A stretch of DNA of 64,000 nucleotides, taken from assembly GCA_035610365.1 (NCBI GenBank), contig CM069436.1, forward strand, positions 42,291,117 to 42,355,116. Reading direction: 5' to 3'. Of this stretch, positions 48,962 to 59,760 are shown one piece after another. How positions within the stretch are numbered: position 1 is the stretch's first letter; every line of letters begins with the position of its first letter. A program made the position numbers and the translations under genes. The notes under the pieces were generated by a model, which made no database searches, had not been told where the DNA came from, and saw only the letters and a list, made by a program, of their open reading frames with translations. Source of the DNA: Aquatica leii (taxonomy: Eukaryota; Arthropoda; Insecta; Coleoptera; Lampyridae).

Positions 48962-49775
48962 GTTTCATGGTAAAAATTTTATCTAAAATTATTATTACAG
49001 TTTTAAAGCAACTGCTGCGTTAAAATTATTGCAATCGCAATTCACATTTCTGACATTTTTTATGCAATAAAATATTTCATAAGATTTTAGATGCAGTTTA
49101 TTGAACTTTGTAACGTTATTAAATTTTTTAGTTGTAATTTGTCGCTTTAAATTTGTTTTCTTAAAAAATTGTTTTAGGTTTAATATCACTTAATTGTTTT
49201 TGTTACAATAACAAAGTTGCATATTGTAGGATAAAAACTAGATTCAATTGTACAAATACACATTCTTAATTTTTTTTTTATAATAGATATAATTAAAAAT
49301 GAACAAAGAGAAATAAACACTTAAGCAATAATAAATAGATTTGTATGTACACATAAAAAATTTAAAGTTTTCGTCTTTTATTAGATTTAAAAGCTTTCTA
49401 AATTTGAATATTTTATAAAAAAACTTTTTGTGTCGGTAAACTTAATCAATACTATTCTCTTAATATCATTTTAATAATAAACGTGTGTACATTTACAAAA
49501 TAAAAAAAAATATATGAGATTTTTTGCTTTTATGTATCTAATGCAAGATTAAAAATCAATCATAATTCATCATCAATAACGTTTGTTTACAACTGTATTT
49601 GCTAAGTAACATTGTGTGTTCTGTATTTTGCGCGTTCTTATATTATTGGAAAAAATGTTATTTGTTTTTGTATATTTACTTACAAATATAACATTACTCA
49701 TAAAAAAAATATTAAATGATAAAAAAAATTAAGAAAAAAAAATTAAGCTTACAATTTTATTTTATTTGTTTTCAG

Positions 49776-50130
49776 CTCTCGAAGTTGGTAAAAGTTCGTT
49801 TATGGCTGGTTTTGGAATGGGATTTTTAGCATTTGCTTTGAAAAAAATGCTACTACCAGTATTTCTCGGTGCTCAAATAATAAAATCGGTGCTTATAGCA
49901 TTGTTTTTACCTTCACTATTAGGCAGCGTCGGTAAATTGTTAGGTAAAGGTTTGTCGACGTTCTCTGGAAGTTCGGGAGCTTCAGGATTTGGTCATGGAA
50001 ATGACCACGTAGAAGATTTTGAATTCAAAGATACTGGGCCTTATAACACTGATGGAACTCAAGACGCAGCTGAATCTAGTTTGACTCTAAATGTAGCTGA
50101 TGCTACCGATAAACCTGACACTATTAATAG
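49776..50130 (+). CDS. Osiris-family protein, exon with the hydrophobic DUF1676 segment
   Basis: Begins after TTTTCAG. The codon split C/CT restores frame to give PLEVGKS. Residues about 126-185 form the long hydrophobic, Gly/Ala/Leu-rich segment (FMAGFGMGFLAFALKK, MLLPVFLGAQIIKSVLIALF, LPSLLGSVGKLLGKGL) that typifies Osiris proteins, interrupted by two lysines. A Gly/Ser-rich linker and an acidic, polar tail follow (EDFEFKDTGPYNTDG). The exon runs into AATAG/gtaagat at 50130/50131. This good donor suggests another exon, and the AQXLAY-type C-terminal motif common in the family has not yet appeared. If the donor is not used, the frame stops two bases later (TAA 50132-50134) after Asn-Arg. The next exon was not found and may lie outside the window. 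Confidence 0.85.
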
Positions 50131-50134
50131 GTAA

Positions 50135-51916
50135 GATAATGTTAATTTTTTTTGTAGATATTTTACTAACACGATTGAAATTTTTTACAATTATGTATCA
50201 AATTTAATTGACAAAAAATTATTTTGGATTTAACTAGACGGGCAAAATAAAATTAGTCTGTAATACTTTTTTGTTTCTAAATTTAACATAAAAGAATATA
50301 AGAAATCAAACGTTGTTAATCCTTTCTTTAAGGTAAATTGAAAAATTAGCATACAACTTTTCTAACTTTGAATAATATCCAATTTACTTTTACGTTAGAA
50401 CTAACAGTTTTCAATTTAGCATATAACGTTGCTTCTTGTTTTTATATCATCTTTAAAAAAATTGTGCTACTTAGACAAGTTTTAATAAGTTTACGTAAAT
50501 GTACATTTTGTAAAACATTTTACGTTTCAATATAATTTAGTATGACAGAATGAGCAAATAACACGTTCAGTTATATGTATTAATGTAGTTTTTGTAGCAA
50601 CGTTACTAAATTTTACAAAAAAAAACACGATTAAAGCATTTTATCGACTAATAACAACTTGCAACTGTTTATGAAACAAACTGTAAGTAAAATAAAACTT
50701 AAAGAAAACAACAATAAAATAAATAGTACTTTAGTTTTTACAAATGTATTACATCCAAATAAATCCTTATTTAATTTAAAAATAAACACAAATTGAGAAT
50801 AAAAAAGTAATATAAAAAACCGTTTCTAGAAATACACTATATTTGTTTTATACTATGTGATTTAACATAATATATTAATTTTTATGTAATTTTATCATCT
50901 GTTAAACTTAGGTTTAGGTACATTAATTGATTCATAAAAAATTCTAATAAGTTAATTTATATCAATTTTATTGTAACGTTAATTTTCAACGTTATATATG
51001 TAATATTTCCTTTACGTAAAAATTGAAATATTAATAGTATGCATACTTGCCGTTATACATAGCGTTCCACAAAAACGCAATCTCTTTAGTTTTTCTATTT
51101 AAATTTTTTATAAGAAACGTATTGATTTTTTTATTTGTTTAAAAATGTTTTGATTTTGCTACTTATATATTTGTTTTATTAATTGTTTTCATTCCTACAA
51201 CGTGTAACGTTAATTTCTATTTAGTGCTAATTTAATTTGAAAATTCAAACTACCTTATCAAAATATGAAATTACGTTTATAAATAGGTTGTCATCATTTT
51301 AGAATATTTTTTTTCTATTGCAATACACAATAGTAGCCAAACAATTTTTTTTATTTTGTGGGTTTGGGAAATTGAATTTAGGTGTTTGAAGTTGACTTCA
51401 TCAGAGTTATTGCTTGGCGTCTTTATATACCAGGTAATACAACGTTTTGGAAAAGTAAACTGGCATCTATATTTATTAAATGTTGTAAAAAAATATGTAA
51501 ATGCCATAATTAATGTTTTATATTTACTAACATTACTTTATGATATACACTATGTTCCGTTTTTCTGTAATAGTGGCGAATTCAATATTTTAAACCTAGG
51601 GTAAATATTTCATTTTACTTTTTCTTTGTACATTTTTAAGAACATTTGTGTAAATTTTTTTCATTCATTCAACTGTTAAGCCGTTTCTGAAAATTTTTCT
51701 ATTTTATAAAAAATACAATTGTTAGACTGTAGCAAAATAAATATCTCTTAAATCTCAGAAGCTTTGATTTTAATTTTTTGATATTAGCTAAACTAAACTA
51801 TGTTCTAACATATGACACTGTAAAGTTTTGAAAACAGCATTGATTCTGTTTATTTTTTGCCATAAGTTTTTGCATATTTAACATATAAAAACTTAGATTC
51901 TTAAAATAAGATCATA
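50135..51916. other. AT-rich stretch downstream of the Osiris exon
   Basis: No further Osiris exon recognised. At 51384-51404 the minus strand reads CTGATGA, AGTCAACTT, CAAAC, a hammerhead-like core with the GAAAC box altered by one base or deletion. Confidence 0.45.
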
Positions 51917-53402
51917 CACAGGGTGTAACAAGTATAACTAATAATCTCTTAATGGGCGATAGTTGTAATAATTTAGATCATATTTGCATTATAAACATAA
52001 GGTCTATTCCTCATAGTTTTTAAGAAAAATTGATAATAAAATTTAAGGACGGCCCATGCTTAGAATGTAAATTCGTACGAAGAAAAGCCAATGATACAAT
52101 TCATAATTGTGTAGTAGTAAACAACACGTACAAAGTGCAAGAATGCGATAAGATTGTTAGCTTAGTTTTAATGTAGATTGTTGAACACTTTCAGAAACCA
52201 TAACCTTAGCTAACAAAATAAGACTATGTAGCTAAAATTTTGTTTTCTGGCTGGTGTTGATTCGATTTTCATTTATTTCAAGATATTTTAAATACATTAA
52301 ATTATTTTTTCGTCGATCGTCTGTTAATAACAATATTAACGTATAATAATGTATCAGAAATAGATCGTTAATGACTCATATTAATGAAGGATTTTGAACT
52401 AATGGATGAATTTCTATTAATGAACGATTCTGTATAGCAACCAATGAAATCGTTAGCAACCACTAATTTAACGATAAATCACGACTACTAGATATAACAT
52501 CGGGTTACATCATTGAGTTATTATAAAAGGAGATAACATAAAGTATCCATTTTCTATATGCAAAGTGGAACTACTGGGCGTGGCTTAGTCTACTATCAAA
52601 ATGGAAACTTTGTCAGGTCCGGATTACTTAAAAATTAAAGCTTTAACATTAATTGTATAAAGTTTTCAAATCAACAATTTGTATGTTAATAAACAAAATT
52701 AAAATAAGTTATGAAATTACATAAATTTATGCTTAGAAAAAAAGTGTAACTGATATAATTTCAGACGTATAATCATAATTCTAAAGTTCAAATACTGTAA
52801 TTTCTTAAGAAAATTATTAAACTGAAGATTCGTGGTTTTACGCAATTAGGCAATTATTAACTTTATTAATCTAAAGTAAGATTTTTTTTTTCAGATTATA
52901 GCTAATTTAGTAAAAAAAAAATATGAAATTTCTTAATAATGTGCAACATTTCAAATGAAAACGGTAATCTAACATTTAAATTTTATTAAAATAGATTTTT
53001 AATAACCAAACTAAGAAAAAATTAATCGGGGTGTCAATTTATAAATTTCTCTAATACTGTTCTGCTTATATTGTGTACATACCTGTGAAATGTTATTTCA
53101 AATAATACCTTTTTATTTACACCTTTTCTAGTATTTACTACGTAAGACACACAAAACAATTATGTTTTAAATGTTTTTAATTACAAACTAAAAAAACATA
53201 TCAGGAAGCACAAAAAATCACTATAAAATTTTGAAAACAGTCAACTACTGACAGGTGACATTAGAATGACACTAATGATCAATATGGCGGTAGTGATGCC
53301 GTTTTAGAATACAAATCGCGGCCTCCCTATATTATAACTCAATGGGTTACATATGCTTTAGTTTCCTTATAACTTTACACGTTTTACCAACGTACGATCA
53401 AC

Positions 53403-53571
53403 CGAAAAACTTTAAAACTAACTCGTTTGTTAATAGGCGACAAATAATCTTGACAATATTAACGCGTTCGCTCGCTACACTCGCCCGCGGCGTTAAAATG
53501 TCTCGATTATTAATCGCCATCATTAAGAACCTTGTACGTTCAATAACTATTTGAAGTTTTTTAGTTTTTCG
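53403..53571. repeat. CpG-rich foldback element
   Basis: Inner arms 53430-53466 and 53490-53526 pair with few mismatches around a CpG-rich loop (TTCGCTCGCTACACTCGCCC). Outer ends CGAAAAACTTTAAAAC (53403) and the reverse complement of GTTTTTTAGTTTTTCG (53571) extend the symmetry. MITE-like, no coding sequence. Confidence 0.65.
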
Positions 53572-53626
53572 TATTATTTACTAATTTTACTTTCTCTATT
53601 TCGACATGAGAATTAGCGATTCTTAC

Positions 53627-53672
53627 ACTAAAATCCGTGTAAGAACAAGCAAATTCTTACACGAATTTTAGT
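53627..53672. repeat. 19-bp inverted repeat
   Basis: ACTAAAATCCGTGTAAGAA (53627-53645) and its reverse complement with one mismatch (53654-53672), separated by 8 bases. The word TTCTTACAC also occurs just upstream at 53620. Confidence 0.85.
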
Positions 53673-53983
53673 AATGTTAGTTTTTTCAAAGTTGGTATCT
53701 CTGCATCGTAAGTTGACGTTACATGAAAAAGAAATCAAAATTATTTCAACTTAACAATTGAAATTCAAATTTTGATGCCAAGATAAATTAAAAGTTCTTA
53801 TAAATTCAAAGTTATTCACTTATAAAGGTATAAAGAGATAATTTTGTACGAATTTTTAGGTTAACACATAAATTTCTATATGTCAAAGTGTTGCCAATTC
53901 AAAAAAGTACAAAAGCTACCCAATGTTGTTTTAAAATTAAAATTATACAGAAAATATTAAAATTGAATCAAATTAAAGAAAAT

Positions 53984-54115
53984 AATATAAAACACACGTC
54001 ATAGAATACGTTTCAATCACTCTACCGCTTTATAAACTCGCCGCTGCGCGGCTCGTGTATGAAACCCGGTCTCGTGATTGAAGCGCGTTCATTCTGTAAC
54101 TTGTGTTTTAATATA
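53984..54115. repeat. Small CpG-centred MITE-like palindrome
   Basis: TAAAACACACGTCATAGAAT...TTTCAATCAC at the left pairs with GTGATTGAA...CATTCTGTAACTTGTGTTTTA at the right. The middle (54021-54073) has its own CGCCGC/GCGGC stem. About 130 bp, no coding sequence. It abuts the right TIR of the 51917-54165 unit. Confidence 0.65.
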
Positions 54116-54664
54116 CTAATATCTACCCGCTATTAAAAGATTATTATTTATACTTGTTACACCCGTATTGATTTATGCATTTTTTATTGTCTAATTTTAA
54201 CCAAATTTAGTTCTATACATCAAATCTGTATTATTAACCGTTCTTGAAATAATTCAACTTTTAGTTATATCGTATTAGTTTACCTATTGAATAATTACTT
54301 TTGACAAAAAAACCAACAGTTTAAGATTAAAAAGAAGCATTTAGAAAAAAAATTGAAAAGAGTTTACACATATTTTTTTTAAATTAACTTATACTTACAA
54401 GAAAATGAGCATAGCTTTGAACATTTACTTTACTAAAATGTTTATGTTAAAATTCTTATTGTTGCCAAATAATTACCTTTATTATTGTTGATATGGATAA
54501 CAACCTTATACAGTTAGTTTTTTGTTAAAAAAAATTTCAATAGATACACTAATGCAATATTACTAAAAATTGAATTTTTTCAAGAACGTTTAATTAAACA
54601 GATATTATGTGTATAACCAAATTTGATTAAAACTAGATCAAAAATTAAAAACATTTTAAATATA

Positions 54665-56186
54665 TAAGTGGTCTAGAAGCAAAACCCGCCATCTTCATTG
54701 TGAAAACTTTAGAGTAAAATGCAAAAAAGCTGTTAAGAGCTTATTGTTCAAAATATTTGTATAAAAAATTATGCAAATTCAAAAACATTTGACTTATTTA
54801 ATTTTTTATTGAAAATAATGCTTTGGAGATGGCTGGTTTTGCACACTAGTACTCATCGAAAGAAAACTTACCAGAAATGTTTAACAGTTAAGACAATAAA
54901 AAGACAATTCTTCCTGGTTCTATTATTGAGATCAGGCTTTTCTGTTTTGGCGGATTTGGTAGCCTTCATATAAAATTCTAGATTTTTGTTTACTATCCAT
55001 TTAGTCCCATAATAAGTCTTGAGCAAACTAGCTACATTTTCTGCTTTTTATCATTGCATTGTCGACCTATTTCTAAATTAGCAAGCTGATTAAGAAAGGT
55101 AAACGTTTGCTCCTTTTTAAGAATTGATTTTGCAGCACCAATAATCTAGTTTATAAGTTAACTCGTCTTAAACTGAGATGTTGTTTTTAGATTTATAAAA
55201 CATAAACGTTTTTGTTATATCAAATCGGAAATGCTAAATTGCAATACTTTTTATCACTGTTTCAGTCGTCCAATTTGTAGCTAACTCGCGTAAATTTGCA
55301 TTTGTTTTACAATGTTATAGTATTTTTTGGATCTGTAATACTTGGGATTTTCTTTACCACTCTTTTAATTAACCCACAACCTTTGTCGAGTAACATGTAA
55401 CTGTGGCCAACCACTGAAAAAATCTCTTGAATTTTTTGTATGTTTTGAGGCGATTTTTTAAGAAGCCAAAAACATAGCATTTTCAGCACAGTCACGTTTT
55501 TGTTTTGACCCGTGCATCTATCTCCAAAATAAAAATTTTTTTGGTGGATTTATTAAATTTGAAATATGTAAGACAGTAAGACTATTACACTGGAGTTTTT
55601 TGGTAACTGGGTTCATACGTACGCATAAACGTTATTCTTGTTAATTTCTTCTTTGGATAATCTATTGACTACCAAAAAATTGTACAGGTTAAACTGTAGA
55701 ATATAAATGTTTTTAACAATCCATTGAAAATGTTATTTTATTGCTTTGTATTTATTTTAATAATATAAAATAAGCTTTAGTTTTAAAACTATGAACTTTA
55801 TGTTTAATAATAACCTCTTCTGAATTGTTATACATTTTGATGAAATTCGCTATGGTTTTTTTAATCATCGTTTTTGTCTTTAATTCTGTTTCTAATCTAA
55901 ACTAAACTTCTACATTCATCCATGGCAACTAATTAAATGAAAAAAAAATAAGAAAAATCACATGCTATGGATATAGCTGAGTTTGCAATTAGATAAGCGG
56001 TGGAGATGGCAGGTTTTGCATCTAAAGGCAGTGTTTAATATCAATTTTGTACTGGATTGGGTAGAGTACTAATATTATTAAAAATAGACGTGCATAATCA
56101 TGCGCAGAATACACTGATATATATATAACATAGAAAACGTTAAAAATGAAGATGGCGGGTTTTGCATCTAGATACTAAAATATATA
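54665..56186 (-). mobile_element. DNA transposon with GCAAAACCCGCCATC repeats
   Basis: Left end contains TCTAGAAGCAAAACCCGCCA (54672-54691) and the reverse complement of the right end contains TCTAGATGCAAAACCCGCCA. The flanks share AAATATATA (54658-54666, 56178-56186), possibly a target duplication, though this is weak in A/T-rich sequence. Two further copies of the core lie inside at 54828-54842 and 56005-56019, so a smaller nested unit (54665-54850) is an alternative reading. A minus-strand protein relic lies within. Confidence 0.6.
54890..55700 (-). pseudogene. Transposase-like protein relic with a DxCTGQNKN motif
   Basis: Minus strand: NRLSKEEINKNNVYAYV, then FGDRCTGQNKNVTVLKMLCFWLLKKSPQNIQKIQEIFSVVGHSYM with LDKGCGLIKRVVKKIPSITDP (55495-55307). 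Further downstream are GAAKSILKKEQTFTFLNQLANL and LEFYM/LPNPPK. The pattern 'F.D.C.GQNKN..vl..l...........i...FpVrGHSymp.DrvFg.IEk' is one I recall from repetitive insect proteins that behave like transposases. The equivalent of the Asp-Arg-Val-Phe-Gly box is altered here. Naming a superfamily would be a guess. Confidence 0.5.
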
Positions 56187-56189
56187 GTG

Positions 56190-57400
56190 CTATTATAAAT
56201 CAAACGTTTTGTATGTCAAATATGCAAAACTTATGACAAAAAACCTTAAATGATATTTTTCAAATTTTACAGAAACACAAATGAGAATGTACTTTAAGTA
56301 ATATAAAAAAAAAATTATAGAAATAGGTTTAAAAAACTTTAATTCGTCATCCTGCATATCAAAAAATAGTTTTATTAAATATAAAACATTAAATATGAAA
56401 ATGTTTATATAACTTTATTCATTTTCAATAAAATTTAGTTTTTTACGGTTGCAATTTTACGAAAATACAAAATACTACAATTACGCAAAAAATCAAAATA
56501 GAAAAAGTTAAATAACTATTTTGATGAGGATTTTAATGAAACTCGGAGATTTAAAAAGCGATCTACGATCTACGTTTTTTTAGATTTTATTAATACTTTT
56601 ACTGTACATTATATTCAAATAAAACGACGTTAGTTCCTTATTAATTTTTCTTGCCCAATACCAAAATAGTCAATTATAATGTTCTAATTATAATTCACAA
56701 TTTTTTTTAAGATGTTTCAAAAAACTTATTAGATCCTTGACATTTTTGACGAGTTATTTTTAAACAAATTCAAAGAAATTTTAGCACCATATATTTTACA
56801 AACGTACAAACAGTATATAAACGCATCTAGTTCTTCTAAAATAGTTATCCATGCACTGCCGTTCAATTGTCTACTTGATTTACTTTATCATATCTAGATA
56901 CACCAGTTTTTTCCTAAGTTCATTAATTTTTTCTATTTTACCTAAGGTTTTTTGGTGTAGAGTAAATGCACCAATAAAAGCAATTTTCACCAACGTTTTG
57001 TTAGCATATGCGCGCAGCTTCATTAAGCCAGTGAACATGTAATGATTGTTTTTACCTCCATTAATAAAAACAACTTAATTCTTAAGCTGAGGTGAAACAA
57101 AAGACTTAGTCTATTAGGAAAAAAACGTCTAATTTAGACGGGAACAAGTTGGATACAATATTATATTGCTCGAACAGAAACTACAAGGCTCCCAAAATCT
57201 TAAAATCTCTGAAAAATTGTTTAACGTTTATGTTAACAATAGCGCAAATACTGTCAAAGACGGTTTACAAAACCAAAAAATTACGTTTATGACAGTTAAG
57301 ATCAATTGCCCAAGTTTGTTTTAGCAGAACAAACGTCTACAATCGATATTAGGATTATTTAAAACTTTTCATTTAGTACCGTTAGTTGCATCATATTTAA
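56190..57400. other. AT-rich spacer
   Basis: Nothing recognised. The minus strand of 56830-57050 reads partly as protein (KLRAYANKTLVKIAFIGAFTLHQKTLGKIEKINELRKKL) but matches no family I know. Confidence 0.45.
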
Positions 57401-59760
57401 CACTAGAATTTGGTAGTTGGTGGTATTTTTACCATAGGATGGCATTTCAAAAACATTTCAAAACCGTTACATAATTTTTTAAATTAAAAGTAATTGTAAA
57501 AGTAGAGCAATTCGGATAAAAATAGTCTAACAATTTCTCGTTAAGATTATCAGTTTTAGTAATATTATTAATAATACTTTTAATGTTGATGTTGGCTGAT
57601 TGTTACTAGATACGTTTATTTGCTTCTTGTTAAACAATAATTCTACTTATACTAATACTTGTTTCGAGTCGAAAAAGATTTCTGCTTACATCTTCTTTAT
57701 GTTTAAGGAATTTTTCAATGTATTTCTCAATTACATTGTTGTTTTTTTTGTTTTAGTGTGATGAATCTTTACCAATAAACCTGAATCAATATCTTCAGTA
57801 TCATTAGATTTATTCGTGACTTTGTATTTAAATATTATTTTTATGCTCAAAGTTACTTCCACTATGGAATGTTGCGCTCACAATGTTGATAATTTCATAA
57901 AAGGCATGTAGCACACTTATAAATCGCTCTATATTTTGTTGGAAATAGGTCTAAAACCCCTTTGTATGGCTTTTTTGTTACTTTTTTTTTAGAATTTGTT
58001 GATAATAAATTAATTCATAATAATGACCCTAAAAGTTGGTAATATTTGTGATGACAAAACAAACAAAATCTTACCGAAAAACCTCGAGTATTAATAAATA
58101 CTCAAAATTTGGATTAAAAGTGTCATTTTTGACTCGCAATTTTACATTTGTTCGGTTTTGCTACCGCTCCAACTTGTACCAAAAATGACACTTTTAATAT
58201 TAAAAACCATACTATTAGCAACAACAGACTTTACTTCCTTAAATCTACAGCTTTAGATGGTCATTGTTTCACAAGGATCTAGTAAGATAAACTAGATATT
58301 CAATAACAAAATGTTTCTGTACAAGATGATGATGACACAAAACATGCAGATGCTTGTTTGTATAAGTAAGTTTGCAATAAACAAAATGATTTTAAACTCT
58401 GTCGGTTTAACGTGTTACAAAAAGGTCGACAAATGGAAGAGACCCATTACTTTTTATTTATATGCCAAATTTCTTATCTGGATCTTAGTTATTTAAATAA
58501 TCAAAAATAATCAACATATCTAAACTAACTTTAAGTTTTAATAACAATAATTCTATAACAATCACTTCAACGGATTCCATATAAATATTACAACGGAATA
58601 AATTTCATAACAACACTTAAAAATTAAAATAAATGAATGATAAACGCTTAATAATAAGAAGAACTAAATTTAAAGGTTTGCCATAGTAAGAGAGTATCTG
58701 TTTGATGATAATAAGTAAATAGTTAATTAGGAAAAAGTGAAGTAACATCAAAACACAAAGACATGAAACTTTATAGTTTTGAAAAAGTAGATAACAAATC
58801 ACTTCTTAGCAAAAAAAAATGTAGAAAAAAAACCATGGAGTGACAATTTAGAATCAAACCATGAATAAAGGAAATACGGCAATATCAAAGAAAAACAGGT
58901 TTCAGTCTAATTAGGAAATACAAAAAGAAGAAATTGACTAGTATTGACAATGGATCAAAAAAATATGTTTTGTGGAGTGTGTAAAATTCATAGAGACAAA
59001 GTAATTTTTAAATCTAAAGATTAAGTCAATGTTTGAATCTGAAAGACTGATTAAAATATAGTAGATTCAGATAATCTCACGTTTAATTTTTAAAATAAAA
59101 TTTTTGGTTAAATAGAATAAATTTTTTTATCGTTTAGTTTCGTTCAATATAGCAGCAGCGTGATTTTGTTTACTGAAAGAATGATGATATTGAGATTTTT
59201 GCAAACACATAACACAGCACATAATTTTTTTCTTTAGAAACTTGTTTAAGAAGAAGAAAAACTCTTGGATAGTATCCATTCTTGTTTTAAAATAACACAC
59301 AAATTAGGTAAATTGACTATTGTTGCTAAATGTAGAAAAAAACTTTATGTAATTTTTAAATTTTTACAATTAAATCCGTTTGAGAAAAACTGCAATATTC
59401 AACCGTATGTGGTATTATGAATGTCAAAAAAATTCTAATCTTTTGGAGATAGAGAAGATTAAGCTAACAAAATTGTTTAGAAATCGTCTTTTATTGTGCA
59501 AACTCGAGTAAACTTATTTGGTAGTTTTACTCAATAACAAGAAACATCACAAATTCAAATACTATAAACCAGAAAAACATAATTGTAGTTGTATTCGGGT
59601 CATTGCTTTGTTATAAATTTGCTTAAAAATTAGTATAATAACTATAAACTATCTTAAAATTTCTTAAAACTTGCTTGCCATAGATAATTTTGTTTTTTTG
59701 TTTAAAATGTTTTTAGAATGCCATCTTGTGGTAAAAACACCACATAGGGTATAATAGAAA
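57401..59760. mobile_element. TIR-bounded DNA element, interior unrecognised
   Basis: Left TIR 57401-57465 (GGTGGTATTTTTACCATAGG, ATGGCATTTCAAAAACATTT) matches the reverse complement of 59698-59760 (TGTGGTGTTTTTACCACAAG, ATGGCATTCTAAAAACATTT). Each TIR has an internal palindrome (TGGT...ACCA). TTAA lies just outside the left end (57397-57400) but not at the right. About 2.36 kb. Short protein-like stretches inside (for example MDQKNMFCGVCKIHRDKVIF near 58950) are not enough to name a transposase. Confidence 0.55.
58113..58198. repeat. 18-bp perfect inverted repeat
   Basis: ATTAAAAGTGTCATTTTT (58113-58130) and its exact reverse complement (58181-58198), with a 50-bp richer loop. Possibly a tiny foldback element. 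Confidence 0.85.

Larger units (their letters stand above)
43492..49775 (+). other. 6.3-kb phase-1 intron of the Osiris gene
   Basis: Donor gtaagta at 43492; acceptor TTTGTTTTCAG at 49775. The intron contains an antisense BEL/Pao relic (44589-46815), a pyrimidine-rich tract (46795-47170), a Penelope-type end (about 47580-47640) and a long inverted repeat (48841-48961). The rest is A/T-rich with nothing recognised. Confidence 0.8.
51917..54165. mobile_element. TIR-bounded DNA element with nested hairpin elements
   Basis: Left end (51919 on) CAGGGTGTAACAAGTATAAC, then TAATAATCTCTTAATGGG, recurs in reverse complement at 54115-54165 as CGGGTGTAACAAGTATAAAT and TAATAATCTTTTAATAGCGG. That is over 40 bp of terminal inverted repeat. 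No transposase is recognised inside, so it is non-autonomous. Several CpG-rich hairpins lie in its right half. Confidence 0.65.

Noticed and set aside
53342-53554. 70-codon + strand frame with a basic C-terminal half
   Set aside because: It crosses a CpG-rich foldback element; coding appearance comes from the repeat. Also tested as a third Osiris exon and rejected, since it has no family motif.
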